NCBI GenBank assembly: GCA_902593405.1
Contig: CACJIB010000001.1
Coordinates: 1 to 64,000 of the forward strand
Length of the DNA stretch: 64,000 bases
Direction of reading: 5' to 3'
Source of the DNA: an uncultured Pelagibacteraceae bacterium
Lineage (GTDB): Bacteria > Pseudomonadota > Alphaproteobacteria > Pelagibacterales > Pelagibacteraceae
In this document: piece by piece, positions 24,555 to 35,496 of the stretch
Numbering within the stretch: position 1 is the stretch's first letter
Layout of the letters: every line of letters begins with the position of its first letter
Made by a program: the position numbers and the translations under genes
The notes under the pieces: model-generated
Seen by the model: the letters and a program-made list of their open reading frames with translations, nothing else
Database searches by the model: none
Told to the model about the DNA's origin: nothing

Positions 24555-25346
24555 ATGATTAAATTTTTAAAAATTATTTTTTTATTAATTTTCCTTACAA
24601 CAAATGCTGTAGCAGGATCTGATGGCAACTTAGAGTTATCAAATAAAAGTAAATCTACTAAAGATTGTTTTGAGCCTCTGAACCGAGCAACTTTTGCTCT
24701 AAATCAAGGTTTGGATAAAGCTATTTTAAAACCCGTAGCTAAAGGATACAGATCTTTACCTGCCCCAATTAAAAAAGGAACTGGTAATGTTTTAAATAAT
24801 CTATCTACTTTGATAACTATTCCAAATAATGTATTACAGGGTGACATTAAACTAGCAGCAATTAATACAGGAAGACTAGTTGTGAATACAACCCTTGGAA
24901 TACTGGGTATATTTGATCCCGCATCTGAAATGGGTTTTCCTAAATATGTTAAAGAAGATTATGGACAAACATTAGGAGCTTGGGGAGTTGGTCCAGGTTG
25001 TTATTTAGTTTTGCCAGTTTTAGGACCGTCAACAATCAGAGACACTGCAGGAATGTTCGTAAATGTGATGGGTGGTGATCCTTACTATAATATTTCAGTA
25101 AATGGTAATAATGAATATTTAGACGGTGAATTGTTTGCTATTACAAAAATGTTAGAAGGCGTAAATTTCAGAGCAAACAATATTGAGTCATTAGACAATT
25201 TAGAAAAAAATTCTGTAGATTTTTATGCTTCTGTAAAAAGTTTATATACACAAGATAGAGAAAATAAAATTAAGAATATCCAAAGAGGAAATATTGAAGT
25301 AATCTATAAAGAAGATGAGGGCTGGGAAGAAATAGATACAAAGTAA
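24555..25346 (+). CDS. mlaA: MlaA (VacJ) family lipoprotein
   Basis: DCFEPLNRATFALNQGLDKAILKPVAKGYR, FPKYVKEDYGQTLGAWGVGPGCYLVLPVLGPSTIRDTAG. Confidence 0.93.
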   Translation: MIKFLKIIFLLIFLTTNAVAGSDGNLELSNKSKSTKDCFEPLNRATFALNQGLDKAILKPVAKGYRSLPAPIKKGTGNVLNNLSTLITIPNNVLQGDIKLAAINTGRLVVNTTLGILGIFDPASEMGFPKYVKEDYGQTLGAWGVGPGCYLVLPVLGPSTIRDTAGMFVNVMGGDPYYNISVNGNNEYLDGELFAITKMLEGVNFRANNIESLDNLEKNSVDFYASVKSLYTQDRENKIKNIQRGNIEVIYKEDEGWEEIDTK

Positions 25347-25355
25347 ATAAAGAAA

Positions 25356-25949
25356 ATGAGAAGAATATTTATTTTTACGCTATTTTTTATTATTTCTTTA
25401 TCAAATTTGAATCTTGCATACTCTATCTCACCAGATGTATTTATTCAATCCACAGTTAATAGAGCTTCACAAGTATTATCTAAAAATATTTCTAAGGATG
25501 AAAAAATAAATCAACTTAAAATAATTGCAAAAGAGACGGTAGATATAAAAGGTGTTGGTTTTTACTCTTTAGGTTCTGCAAGAAAAAATCTCAATGATGA
25601 ACAAAAAAATACGTATTCAAATTTATTTGAAAATTATTTTCTTAAAAGTTTTTCAAGTAGACTAGCTGAATACACTAATCCTGAAATAGAGGTAAAAAGT
25701 AAAGAGATTTTAAATGATAAATATACAATTGTCCGTAGTGTTCTAATTGCCACAACAAATAGGCCAGAAATTAATATTGACTGGAGAGTTTATACAAAAA
25801 ACCCAGACAATCCCTTGATTAGAGATTTAATTATTGAGGGGCTTAGTTTGGCAAGAACACAAAAGGAGGAATTTGCATCAATTCTAAATTCTAATGATGG
25901 AAATATAATTGCTCTTTTCAAAACTTTAAAAGAATTTTCTACAAAGTAA
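25356..25949 (+). CDS. mlaC: MlaC (Ttg2D-like) phospholipid-binding protein
   Basis: Signal peptide; YTIVRSVLIATTNRPEINIDWRVYT...IRDLIIEGLSLARTQKEEFASIL; adjacent to mlaA. Confidence 0.88.
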   Translation: MRRIFIFTLFFIISLSNLNLAYSISPDVFIQSTVNRASQVLSKNISKDEKINQLKIIAKETVDIKGVGFYSLGSARKNLNDEQKNTYSNLFENYFLKSFSSRLAEYTNPEIEVKSKEILNDKYTIVRSVLIATTNRPEINIDWRVYTKNPDNPLIRDLIIEGLSLARTQKEEFASILNSNDGNIIALFKTLKEFSTK

Positions 25950-25960
25950 CTTTGATTAAT

Positions 25961-26037
25961 TGGTGGGCCCGCCAGGACTCGAACCTGGGACCAATACATT
26001 ATGAGTGTACTGCTCTAACCAACTGAGCTACAGGCCC
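25961..26037 (-). tRNA. tRNA with CAT anticodon, probably tRNA-Ile2 (lysidine type), possibly elongator tRNA-Met
   Basis: 77 nt cloverleaf, anticodon loop CTCATAA, CCA encoded; acceptor GGGCCTG has C4-G69 and C5-G68, the TilS determinants known for tRNA-Ile2. Confidence 0.9.
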
Positions 26038-26093
26038 AAAACTCCATTTAATTATACTATTTTAATAAAGTTATCAAATAAAGATAAATTAAA

Positions 26094-26168
26094 TGGTGGG
26101 CCGTGTTGGTTACGCTCCAACTACCCCTGCAATGTCAATGCAGTACTCTACTATTGAGCTAACGGCCC
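26094..26168 (-). tRNA. tRNA-Val (anticodon GAC) with atypical T-loop
   Basis: 75 nt; perfect acceptor GGGCCGT/ACGGCCC, anticodon arm CTGCA-TTGACAT-TGCAG, T-stem GTTGG/CCAAC, CCA encoded; T-loop AGCGTAA instead of TTCRANN. Confidence 0.85.
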
Positions 26169-26173
26169 AAATA

Positions 26174-28000
26174 TTAACTTTCTAAAAAACTTTTTAATTG
26201 TTTAGATCTACTTGGATGTTTTAATTTTCTTAAAGCTTTAGCTTCAATTTGTCTAATTCGTTCTCTTGTTACTGAGAATTGCAGTCCCACTTCTTCAAGC
26301 GTATGATCTGTGTTCATTCCTACTCCAAATCTCATTCTTAAAACCCTTTCTTCTCTTGGTGTTAATGTAGATAAAATTTTTGTTGTTGCTTCACCAAGAT
26401 TGGATTTTATTGCTTGTTCTAATGGAGCTAATGCTTTTGTGTCTTCAATAAAATCACCTAAACTACTATCTTCTTCATCTCCAACTGGTTTTTCAAGCGA
26501 AACAGGTTCCTTTGAAATCTTTAACACTTTTCTAACTTTGTCTAATGGCATACGAAGTTTTTGCGCTAATTCCTCAGGAGTAGCTTCTCGTCCAAATTCG
26601 CTAAGTATTAATCTCTGAGTTCTTACTATTTTATTTATTGTCTCGATCATATGAACAGGAATTCTAATAGTTCTTGCCTGATCAGCAATGGATCTTGTAA
26701 TTGCTTGTCTAATCCACCACGTTGCGTAAGTAGAAAACTTATAGCCTCTTCTGTATTCAAATTTATCAACTGCTTTCATTAATCCTATGTTTCCTTCTTG
26801 AATTAAATCTAAAAATTGAAGGCCTCTATTTGTATATTTTTTTGCTATTGAAATAACTAATCTTAAGTTGGCTTCAACCATCTCCTTTTTGGCTATTCTG
26901 GATTCTTTTTCACCTTTTTGAATTCTACTTACAAGTTTTTTGAAATCTGTTACAGAAATACCTAATTTATGGCTAATTTCTATTAATCTTTCCCTTATAT
27001 TTTTAAACTCATCTTTATTTTTTATAAAGAATTGCTTCCAAACATTGTTTGTATCTAAGAATTTTTTCAAATTTGGGTTAATCTCATTACCAATATAAAA
27101 CTTAATGAATTCATTTCTTTGTATTTTATGATCAATCGCAAGTCGTAATAGATTACCTTCTAAAGAAATTATTTTTTTATTTTCAATGTAGTGCTTTTGA
27201 ACAAGTTCCTCTAAGACAGATGGAGACAGTTGAAGAGATTTGATATTTTCTAAAATATCATTGACAATTTTTTCATAACCTTTTTCTTTGGCAGGTGAAA
27301 AATTTGAAGAATTTAAAACACAATCTAATTTTTCTTTTTGGTATTTAATTAACTTAGAATATTCTTTTGTTAGTGTGGTAACTGTCTTTAATACTTTTGG
27401 TTTGATCTCACTTTCCATTGCTGCAAGAGTTGGGTTAAAATCATCATCATCATCTTCAGTTGATCCCTCTTCTTTGTTTGTTTCTCCTGCATTCTTTTGT
27501 TTTGCACTTGGTCCTGTAGATTCATCCTCCATATAATTAGTGTCTATATCTATAATTTCTCTTACTAGAATTTCGTCCTTTTGTAATTTTTCGTTCCATT
27601 CAAAAAATTGTTGGGCTGTTATAGGACTCTGAGAAAGTGCAATTAACATGACATCTTTTCCAGCTTCAATTCTTTTTGCTATTGCTATTTCACCTTCTCT
27701 TGAAAGAAGTTCTACACCACCCATCTCACGTAAATACATTCTTATGGGGTCATCACTTTTCTCAATTGTTTTACCTTCCTCTTTATTTGAATTCTCTTTT
27801 TTTCTTAAAACTTTAAAATCAGATTTCTTTTCTACCAGAGTAATATTTTCATCTAGTATATGAATAAAAGCCTGAGATAAGTTTTCATCAGATAAGTTTC
27901 TTTTACCTAGAGATTTGCTTAACTCCTCATAAGTAATAAAACCTCTATGGGTTCCTCGACCCATAAGTCTAGCAAATGATTTTGTAATAATTCTTTCCAC
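26174..28000 (-). CDS. rpoD: RNA polymerase primary sigma factor RpoD (sigma-70)
   Basis: [59 protein letters not shown]; region 4 [26 protein letters not shown]. Confidence 0.98.
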   Translation of the reverse strand: MERIITKSFARLMGRGTHRGFITYEELSKSLGKRNLSDENLSQAFIHILDENITLVEKKSDFKVLRKKENSNKEEGKTIEKSDDPIRMYLREMGGVELLSREGEIAIAKRIEAGKDVMLIALSQSPITAQQFFEWNEKLQKDEILVREIIDIDTNYMEDESTGPSAKQKNAGETNKEEGSTEDDDDDFNPTLAAMESEIKPKVLKTVTTLTKEYSKLIKYQKEKLDCVLNSSNFSPAKEKGYEKIVNDILENIKSLQLSPSVLEELVQKHYIENKKIISLEGNLLRLAIDHKIQRNEFIKFYIGNEINPNLKKFLDTNNVWKQFFIKNKDEFKNIRERLIEISHKLGISVTDFKKLVSRIQKGEKESRIAKKEMVEANLRLVISIAKKYTNRGLQFLDLIQEGNIGLMKAVDKFEYRRGYKFSTYATWWIRQAITRSIADQARTIRIPVHMIETINKIVRTQRLILSEFGREATPEELAQKLRMPLDKVRKVLKISKEPVSLEKPVGDEEDSSLGDFIEDTKALAPLEQAIKSNLGEATTKILSTLTPREERVLRMRFGVGMNTDHTLEEVGLQFSVTRERIRQIEAKALRKLKHPSRSKQLKSFLES

Positions 28001-28067
28001 GATAATTTGAGTTTAGAGGTCTTATATAATGTCAATTATATAAAAATCTATTAATAATTTGGTCAGT

Positions 28068-29843
28068 TTAATTGAGATTCTGCTTTTTTTTGAGCTCTTT
28101 TAACTCATTAAATGTGGACTCGCTCATATCTACAGAAAACTTCGATTCTAATTCCTGAATTCTGAACTCAAGATCATAATTCATCAAATCCCTAGAGATG
28201 TCCTCTAATAATTCTATTATTTTTTGATCATCATCAGATTGATTTTTTAGGATATGTTTTATTGGAGCAAATTTGTTTATTTTTTCTAATAATTGAGCAT
28301 CCAAGTTAAGATTTTGAATTGTAATTTTTGAACCAGATTTTAATTTTTCAACAATCTTTTCAAATATTTTTTTATTAAACTCAGTAAACAATTTAATATT
28401 TTCAATCAAATGAATATTTGCTTGCAAAAAATCTAGTTTATTAATAACCAAATATAATAAAGAAAATTCTTTTAATTCTACTCCACTCAAAGACTGACTT
28501 TCTTTAAAATATTTTTTTGTACTTTCTAAAGATTTTGTTTTTTTTGAGTAAAATCTTTTATTCTTTTGGTTTGAATGCGGTGTTAACTCAGCAATTTTTT
28601 CTAAAAAATATTCCAAAACATATTTTTTTATAAAATCATCTTTTATTGTATTTGCAATTTCCCTGAGTTTTTTCTCAAAAATAGCCATCGATGATGGATT
28701 ATTTTTAGTTTGTTTTTTGTAATGACTAAAAATAAATTGATGGATGGATAATTTGCTCTGCTTTGTAAAATCTATAAAATTAGCTTTACCATTTTTATTT
28801 ACATAGCTATCTGGATCTTCTTTGTCTGGCAGAAATAAAAATGAAATTTGTTTTTCAGGTTTTAGTTCCTTTATTGAGTTCTCTGCTGCTCTAACAGCAG
28901 CTTTATATCCACTTTCGTCACCATCAAAACATATTATGATATCATCAAAAAATTGATTTAAGGTTAAAATTTGTTTGTCGGTTAAAGATGTACCAAGATT
29001 TGCAACCACGTTATCAATTCCAGTTTTGCTCAGACCTACAACATCCATGTATCCTTCAACTAAATAAATATGATCAATTTTATTTGAAAGTTTTCTTGCT
29101 AAATCTAAATTATATAAATTTGATCCCTTTTTAAAAAAATTTGTTTCAGGTGAATTTATATATTTAGCTAAGTAATCTAAATTTTCTATAATTCTCCCTC
29201 CTAAAGCAATGGGTTGACCTGAAATATTATTAATTGGAAATATTAATCGACCTCTAAATCTTTCGACATATGTTTTTTTTTTCTCGTCTAAATAAAATAA
29301 ACCAGTTTCTACTAAAGTTTTTTCGCTATGATCTTTTTTTAATTTTTCAAAAAAATTTGGATTTTTTTCTATGTATCCTATTTTAAATTTTTTTACCTCA
29401 TCTTTACTTAGTGATCTATTTTTTAAGTAATCTCTAGCAATAGAACAATCTTCATTTTTTAAAAGTTTATTGTGATAAAAATCTACGTAATTACTAAAAA
29501 TAGATTTATACTCATTCCATTTTTTCTCTCTTTCTTCGTCTTGTTTTGAAAACATATATGGCTGCATCCCTGCTAATTGAGCCAAGTATTTAACTGCCTC
29601 TCCAAATTTTAAATTTTGAGTTTTCATTACAAAATCAAAGATATTGCCATGTTCAGAAGTTGCGAAACAATGATAAAATTCTTTTTCGTCATTAACAGTA
29701 AAGGAAGGTGTTTTTTCATTTTTAAATGGTGATAAACCCACAAATTCTTTACCTCTTTTTTTTAAGGAAACAGTTTTTGATACTACTGTTGAAACTTTTA
29801 ACCTGTTTTTAATTTCGTCAAGATACTCTTTTGGGTATTTCAT
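28068..29843 (-). CDS. dnaG: DNA primase DnaG
   Basis: CHC2-like N-terminus, YLKNRSLSKDEVKKFKIGY, TOPRIM YLVEGYMDVVGL / ICFDGDESGYKAA. Confidence 0.96.
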   Translation of the reverse strand: MKYPKEYLDEIKNRLKVSTVVSKTVSLKKRGKEFVGLSPFKNEKTPSFTVNDEKEFYHCFATSEHGNIFDFVMKTQNLKFGEAVKYLAQLAGMQPYMFSKQDEEREKKWNEYKSIFSNYVDFYHNKLLKNEDCSIARDYLKNRSLSKDEVKKFKIGYIEKNPNFFEKLKKDHSEKTLVETGLFYLDEKKKTYVERFRGRLIFPINNISGQPIALGGRIIENLDYLAKYINSPETNFFKKGSNLYNLDLARKLSNKIDHIYLVEGYMDVVGLSKTGIDNVVANLGTSLTDKQILTLNQFFDDIIICFDGDESGYKAAVRAAENSIKELKPEKQISFLFLPDKEDPDSYVNKNGKANFIDFTKQSKLSIHQFIFSHYKKQTKNNPSSMAIFEKKLREIANTIKDDFIKKYVLEYFLEKIAELTPHSNQKNKRFYSKKTKSLESTKKYFKESQSLSGVELKEFSLLYLVINKLDFLQANIHLIENIKLFTEFNKKIFEKIVEKLKSGSKITIQNLNLDAQLLEKINKFAPIKHILKNQSDDDQKIIELLEDISRDLMNYDLEFRIQELESKFSVDMSESTFNELKELKKKQNLN

Positions 29844-30304
29844 TATTTACTCAACAATTCTTTGATCAATGATCCCGCTTTAGAAAAATCAATTTCGTCT
29901 GCATGAGTTTTTTTAAGTTCACCCATAACTTTTCCCATATCTTTTAAAGAATTTGCTCCAATTTTCGAAATAACATCTGCACAAATTTTCTTAGTTTCTT
30001 CTTCGCTAAGCTGTTTGGGTAAAAAACTTGTTAAAATATCATATTCATTTTGCTCAACCTCTAAAAGATCTGTTCTATTATTTTTTTTATAAATATCGAT
30101 CGATTCGGCTCGTTGTTTAACCATTTTTTTTAAAAGTTTCTTAATGTCCTCATCATCAGTTTCTTTTTTGTTAGGCCCCGATCTGTTAATAATATCCAAA
30201 TCCTTAATCGAAGATAATATTAACCTATAGGTTGATATTTTATTTTTATCTTTGGATTTTAAAGCATTTTTATATTCGTTTTCGATCGTCTGTTTTAATG
30301 ACAT
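29843..30304 (-). CDS. YqeY/GatB-like domain protein
   Basis: MSLKQTIENEYKNALKSKDKNKISTYRLILSSIKD...KQRAESIDIYKKNNRTDLLEVEQNEYDILTSFLPKQLSEEE. Confidence 0.92.
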   Translation of the reverse strand: MSLKQTIENEYKNALKSKDKNKISTYRLILSSIKDLDIINRSGPNKKETDDEDIKKLLKKMVKQRAESIDIYKKNNRTDLLEVEQNEYDILTSFLPKQLSEEETKKICADVISKIGANSLKDMGKVMGELKKTHADEIDFSKAGSLIKELLSK

Positions 30305-30430
30305 AATTTTTTAATCTACTTAAAAGAAAAAATTCTTCAAAAGAAAAATTGTTTTTTTACAATTTTATATTACATCTCTGTTGCGATAATAAAGCAATTA
30401 TTGTATTAACCTTTAACTCATGAGTTGTAA

Positions 30431-31627
30431 TTGAACAAAAAATCAAAAAAAACTAACTCAAAAATAAAATCTCAAATCAATACAGGCATTTTAGTTCTCG
30501 AAAATAAAAAGGTATTCAAAGGAATTGGAATTGGATACCAAGGAGAAGCCACAGGTGAAGTTTGCTTTAATACATCCTTAACAGGCTATCAAGAAATCAT
30601 CTCTGATCCGTCATATGCAGGTCAAATTATTAACTTTACCTTTCCCCATATTGGAAATGTTGGAACCAATAAAGAAGATCATGAATCTAGCAAAATATGG
30701 GCAAGAGGAGTGATAATTAATTCTGAAATAACTTCACCCTCAAATTACAGATCATTCCTACATTTAGATACTTGGCTAAAGAAAAATAAAATTGTTGGAA
30801 TTACTGGCTTAGATACCAGAAGCCTAACAAACTTTATAAGAGATAAAGGCGCACCCAAAGGTACTATTGGTTATTCAAAAAAAGGAAAATTTAATATTAA
30901 TAAATTGACCAACTCTACAATAAAATGGAGTGGATTAAAAAATCTTGATCTTGCAGAAGTAGTTTCAACCCAGAAAAATTATATTTGGAAAGGTCTTAAA
31001 ACCTGGAAAAAAGAACTCGGATATAAAAAAAATAATAAGAACTCTTTTCATGTTGTTGCAATTGATTATGGAATTAAAAAAAATATCTTAAGATATTTCT
31101 CTGACTTTAATTGCAAGGTAACTGTTGTTTCTTGTAAAACTAATGCACAAAAAATTTTGGCTTTAAAACCAAATGGAATATTTTTATCAAATGGTCCTGG
31201 AGATCCAGCTGCAACAGGCAAATATGCTATAGAAATTATTAAAGATTTAATTAAAAAAAATTTACCAATATTTGGTATTTGTTTGGGTCATCAAATTTTA
31301 GCATTGGCATTAGGTGGCAAAACAAAGAAAATGAAGCTTGGTCATAGAGGAGCAAATCACCCTGTTAAAAATTTAATTCATGATAATGTAGAAATAACAA
31401 GTCAAAACCATGGATTTGAAGTTGTTAAAGAAACATTACCAAAAAATATTGAGGTCACACATAAATCTTTATTTGATAATAGTATTGAAGGTATCAAACT
31501 AAAAAATAAACCTGTCTTCTCAGTTCAATATCATCCTGAGTCTAATCCAGGACCTCAAGATAGTGTTTATTTGTTTCAAGAATTTATTAACAACATGAAA
31601 AAAAATGCCAAAAAGAAAAGATCTTAA
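30431..31627 (+). CDS. carA: Carbamoyl-phosphate synthase small subunit (TTG start)
   Basis: [25 protein letters not shown]; GATase motif [18 protein letters not shown]. Confidence 0.97.
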   Translation: MNKKSKKTNSKIKSQINTGILVLENKKVFKGIGIGYQGEATGEVCFNTSLTGYQEIISDPSYAGQIINFTFPHIGNVGTNKEDHESSKIWARGVIINSEITSPSNYRSFLHLDTWLKKNKIVGITGLDTRSLTNFIRDKGAPKGTIGYSKKGKFNINKLTNSTIKWSGLKNLDLAEVVSTQKNYIWKGLKTWKKELGYKKNNKNSFHVVAIDYGIKKNILRYFSDFNCKVTVVSCKTNAQKILALKPNGIFLSNGPGDPAATGKYAIEIIKDLIKKNLPIFGICLGHQILALALGGKTKKMKLGHRGANHPVKNLIHDNVEITSQNHGFEVVKETLPKNIEVTHKSLFDNSIEGIKLKNKPVFSVQYHPESNPGPQDSVYLFQEFINNMKKNAKKKRS

Positions 31628-34600
31628 AAAAATATTAGTTGTAGGAGCTGGTCCAATAATTATAGGACAAGCATGTGAATTTGATTATTCAGGGACACAA
31701 GCATGTAAAGCTCTTAAAGATGAGGGTTATAAAGTAGTCTTAATAAACTCAAATCCTGCAACAATTATGACAGATCCAGATGTTGCGGATAAAACTTATA
31801 TTGAGCCCATTACACTTAATGTATTAGAAAAAATTCTCAAAAAAGAAAAACCAGATGCAATTCTACCGACAATGGGTGGCCAAACCGCGCTTAACCTAGC
31901 GATGGAAGCAGAAAAAAAAGGAATACTCAAAAAATATAAAATTGAATTGATAGGAGCAAATTCTAAAGCAATTTCTAATGCCGAGGATAGAAAGAAATTT
32001 AGAAAAAATATGATAGATATTGGTTTAGATTTACCAAAATCAGAAATCGTAAATAATAATAATCAAGCATCAAAAGTATTAAAAAAAATTGGTTTACCTG
32101 CAATTATAAGACCTGCTTTCACACTAGGTGGGCTTGGTGGGGGAATAGCCAAAACTAGAAAAGATTATTTAAAGATTGTTAAAAATGGATTGCATGAATC
32201 TCCAGTAAACCAAGTTCTTGTAGAGGAGTGCTTAGAGGGTTGGAAAGAATTTGAGATGGAGGTTGTAAGAGATAAGAAAGATAACTGTATCATCATTTGC
32301 TCGATTGAAAATATAGATCCAATGGGAATTCATACGGGTGACTCAGTAACAATTGCACCAGCTCTTACACTTACAGATAAAGAATACCAAGTAATGAGAA
32401 ACGCATCTATTGCATGTTTGAGAAAAATTGGAGTTGAAACTGGAGGATCAAATGTTCAGTTTGCTATCAATCCTAAAAATGGTCGAATGGTTGTCATTGA
32501 AATGAATCCACGTGTATCAAGATCATCAGCACTTGCATCAAAAGCAACTGGATTTCCAATTGCGAAAGTAGCTGCAAAATTAGCGGTTGGATATACTCTG
32601 GATGAATTAAAAAATGAAATAACTAAAGTTACTCCTGCATCATTTGAACCAAGTATAGATTATGTTGTGACTAAAATTCCAAGATTTACATTTGAAAAAT
32701 TTTCTACTTCTCCTGCAACTTTAGGGACATCAATGAAATCGGTAGGTGAAGCAATGGCTATTGGAAGAAACTTTAAAGAATCTTTGCAAAAGGCGCTGGT
32801 ATCTCTTGAAACTGGTTTTTCAGGTTTAGACAGAATTTTTGATTTAAATAAAAAACAAATTGAAAAGAAGCTTAAAGAGAATATTCCAAATAAGATATTA
32901 CTTGTTGCCGAAGCAATTAGAAAAAAAATTAACTTAAAGAAAATATATAGTTTATCTAAAATTGACCCTTGGTTTTTAGAACAAATTAAAGAGATTGTTG
33001 ATTGTGAAGCACAGATCAAAAACAAGGGACTTCCTAAAGATTTTTTAGAATTTAATAAAATAAAATCAATAGGATTTTCAGATAAAAAACTTTCGGAATT
33101 AACTAAAACTTCTGAAGAAATTGTTAGAAGAAAAAGATCAGCGCTTAAAATACTTCCGGTTTATAAAAAAGTAGACACCTGTGCGGCTGAATTCAAATCT
33201 TTTACTCCTTATATGTACTCAACCTATCAAAGAAATTTTTCAATTAACTCTGAATGTGAAGCTGATCCATCCAATAAGAAAAAAATAATTATTCTTGGAG
33301 GTGGACCAAATAGAATAGGTCAAGGAATTGAGTTTGATTATTGCTGTTGTCAGGCAAGTTTTTCATTAAAAGACGCAGGTTTTGAGACTATCATGGTTAA
33401 TTGTAACCCTGAAACAGTATCAACAGACTATGATACAAGTGATAGATTATACTTTGAACCTTTAAAAGAAGAATACGTTTTTAATATAATTAAAAAAGAG
33501 CAAGAAAAAGGAAACCTTATAGGTGTAATAGCTCAGTTTGGAGGCCAAACTCCAATTAAACTTGCTAAATTTTTGCACGATAACAAGCTTCCAATTTTAG
33601 GAACTCAATATACTTCTATCGATTTAGCAGAGGATAGAGATAGATTTAGAAATTTATTAAATAAATTAAAACTAAAACAAGCAGAGAGTGGGATTGCAAG
33701 GACATTTAATCAGGCAATAAAAATTGCAGACAAAATAGGATTACCATTAATGGTAAGACCTTCATATGTTCTAGGTGGAAGAGCAATGGAAATTGTTCAT
33801 GAAAAAAATCAGCTTAAAAAATTTGTTGAAGAGGCATTTAAAGCCGCAGAAGAAAATCCAATTTTGATTGACAAATTTATTGATCATGCAATGGAAGTAG
33901 ATGTGGATGCCATATCAGACGGAAAACATGTTCACGTTGCTGGAATTATGCAACATATCGAAGAAGCTGGAATCCATTCAGGAGACTCAGCCTGTAGTTT
34001 ACCACCTGTATCAATTAAACCTTATCTTCTTAAAGAAATAGAAAATCAAACTAAAAAACTTGCGATAGCTTTAAATGTAAAAGGTTTCATGAATATACAG
34101 TTTGCAATTAAAAAAGATGAAATTTATGTAATTGAAGTAAATCCTAGAGCAAGTCGAACAGTGCCTTTTGTGTCAAAAGCAAAAGGATTGCCCCTAGCTA
34201 AAATTGCATCAAGAGTAATGGCTGGTGAAAAGTTATCTAAGTTTAACTTAAAAGATAAATCTAAAGGTATGTACGCAGTTAAAGAAGCTGTATTTCCATT
34301 TAATAAATTTCCCAACAGTGACTTATTGTTAGGGCCTGAGATGAAGTCGACAGGAGAAGTTATGGGATTTGATAAAAATTTTGGAATGGCTTTTGCCAAA
34401 AGTCAGATCGCAGCAGCTAACTCATTACCAAAAAAAGGATTAGCTTTTATATCTCTTAAAGATAGTCACAAAGATGAAGGAATAGATTTAGCTAAAGAAC
34501 TTCTTAAACTTAAGTTTAAATTATGTGCTACTAGAGGAACTGCTGAATATATTCGAAAACATGGTATGAAATGTAAAATAATCAATAAAGTTAGCAGTGG

Positions 34601-34829
34601 CACTCCTCATATAGTAGATGTTTTAGACTCTAAAAAGATTGCATTGGTGATAAATACTGGAGGTGGAAACACTGAATATCGATTAAGTGATGCTATTGCA
34701 TTAAGAAGAGCAACACTTAAAAATAAAGTTCCATATTGTACAAATATGTCTACTGCTCAAGCATGTTTAGAGGCAATTAGATCACTAAAAACAAAAAAAT
34801 TAGAAGTGACTTCTCTTCAGGACGTTTAA
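31605..34829 (+). CDS. carB: Carbamoyl-phosphate synthase large subunit
   Basis: [31 protein letters not shown] and second-half [22 protein letters not shown]; 1074 aa. Confidence 0.98.
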   Translation: MPKRKDLKKILVVGAGPIIIGQACEFDYSGTQACKALKDEGYKVVLINSNPATIMTDPDVADKTYIEPITLNVLEKILKKEKPDAILPTMGGQTALNLAMEAEKKGILKKYKIELIGANSKAISNAEDRKKFRKNMIDIGLDLPKSEIVNNNNQASKVLKKIGLPAIIRPAFTLGGLGGGIAKTRKDYLKIVKNGLHESPVNQVLVEECLEGWKEFEMEVVRDKKDNCIIICSIENIDPMGIHTGDSVTIAPALTLTDKEYQVMRNASIACLRKIGVETGGSNVQFAINPKNGRMVVIEMNPRVSRSSALASKATGFPIAKVAAKLAVGYTLDELKNEITKVTPASFEPSIDYVVTKIPRFTFEKFSTSPATLGTSMKSVGEAMAIGRNFKESLQKALVSLETGFSGLDRIFDLNKKQIEKKLKENIPNKILLVAEAIRKKINLKKIYSLSKIDPWFLEQIKEIVDCEAQIKNKGLPKDFLEFNKIKSIGFSDKKLSELTKTSEEIVRRKRSALKILPVYKKVDTCAAEFKSFTPYMYSTYQRNFSINSECEADPSNKKKIIILGGGPNRIGQGIEFDYCCCQASFSLKDAGFETIMVNCNPETVSTDYDTSDRLYFEPLKEEYVFNIIKKEQEKGNLIGVIAQFGGQTPIKLAKFLHDNKLPILGTQYTSIDLAEDRDRFRNLLNKLKLKQAESGIARTFNQAIKIADKIGLPLMVRPSYVLGGRAMEIVHEKNQLKKFVEEAFKAAEENPILIDKFIDHAMEVDVDAISDGKHVHVAGIMQHIEEAGIHSGDSACSLPPVSIKPYLLKEIENQTKKLAIALNVKGFMNIQFAIKKDEIYVIEVNPRASRTVPFVSKAKGLPLAKIASRVMAGEKLSKFNLKDKSKGMYAVKEAVFPFNKFPNSDLLLGPEMKSTGEVMGFDKNFGMAFAKSQIAAANSLPKKGLAFISLKDSHKDEGIDLAKELLKLKFKLCATRGTAEYIRKHGMKCKIINKVSSGTPHIVDVLDSKKIALVINTGGGNTEYRLSDAIALRRATLKNKVPYCTNMSTAQACLEAIRSLKTKKLEVTSLQDV

Positions 34830-35491
34830 GAATTTACTTTCCAATCAGTTTCAAATGTAACATAATTTACTTGGATACATCGTCTTTCTTTAACGATCTT
34901 TTTCTTCTCCATACCATGCCATGTATTTGGTCCGCTAGTAAAAAGATAACCATAATTATGTTTGTAAGGAAGTGTCTTAACCTTTTCTAATTTTTCATTG
35001 TAAAAATCAGTTCCTAAATCTTCAGATTCATTTGTTTTATTAACAAATATTAAACCTGACATAAGTTTTTCTTTTATATCGCAATGAGGCTTTAACCAAA
35101 AACCCTCTCGGTCACATATAACTTCAACCCTAACATATGAATTTGATAAATCTTTATTTATCATTTTAGAAATTGTTTCATATGTTTCTTTAGACTGAAG
35201 TTCATTTATAAATTTTACTAAATTTGGAAATTGAGATGAGTTTTCTTTATTAATAAAACATCTAAACTTTATTGCTTTTCCTCCTGAAGCTATACCTTTT
35301 CTAAATTCTGCAGCTCCACCATCTATTGCTCTTGTTCCATCATAGTTAAGATTATGTTTACTGACATCAGGTATGTCAGCTTTAACTATTTCATCAATTG
35401 CCTCTTCGGACAAAGCATCGCTATACTCCCAATGATTAAATGGAAAATTATGTTCTTTTGAATTGTTTTTAATTGAATTTAAAAATGACAT
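34826..35491 (-). CDS. Putative 2-oxoglutarate/Fe(II)-dependent oxygenase
   Basis: HxD...H pattern: [20 protein letters not shown] ... [25 protein letters not shown]. Confidence 0.7.
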   Translation of the reverse strand: MSFLNSIKNNSKEHNFPFNHWEYSDALSEEAIDEIVKADIPDVSKHNLNYDGTRAIDGGAAEFRKGIASGGKAIKFRCFINKENSSQFPNLVKFINELQSKETYETISKMINKDLSNSYVRVEVICDREGFWLKPHCDIKEKLMSGLIFVNKTNESEDLGTDFYNEKLEKVKTLPYKHNYGYLFTSGPNTWHGMEKKKIVKERRCIQVNYVTFETDWKVNS

Positions 35492-35496
35492 TAGGG

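Noticed and set aside
28068-29843. DnaG N-terminal zinc-ribbon lacks its CHC2 ligands (GLSPFKNEKTPSF, YHCFATSEHG)
   Set aside because: Looks striking, but from recollection alphaproteobacterial DnaG proteins generally show this SPF..EKTPSF form, so it is probably a clade-wide trait rather than something new here.
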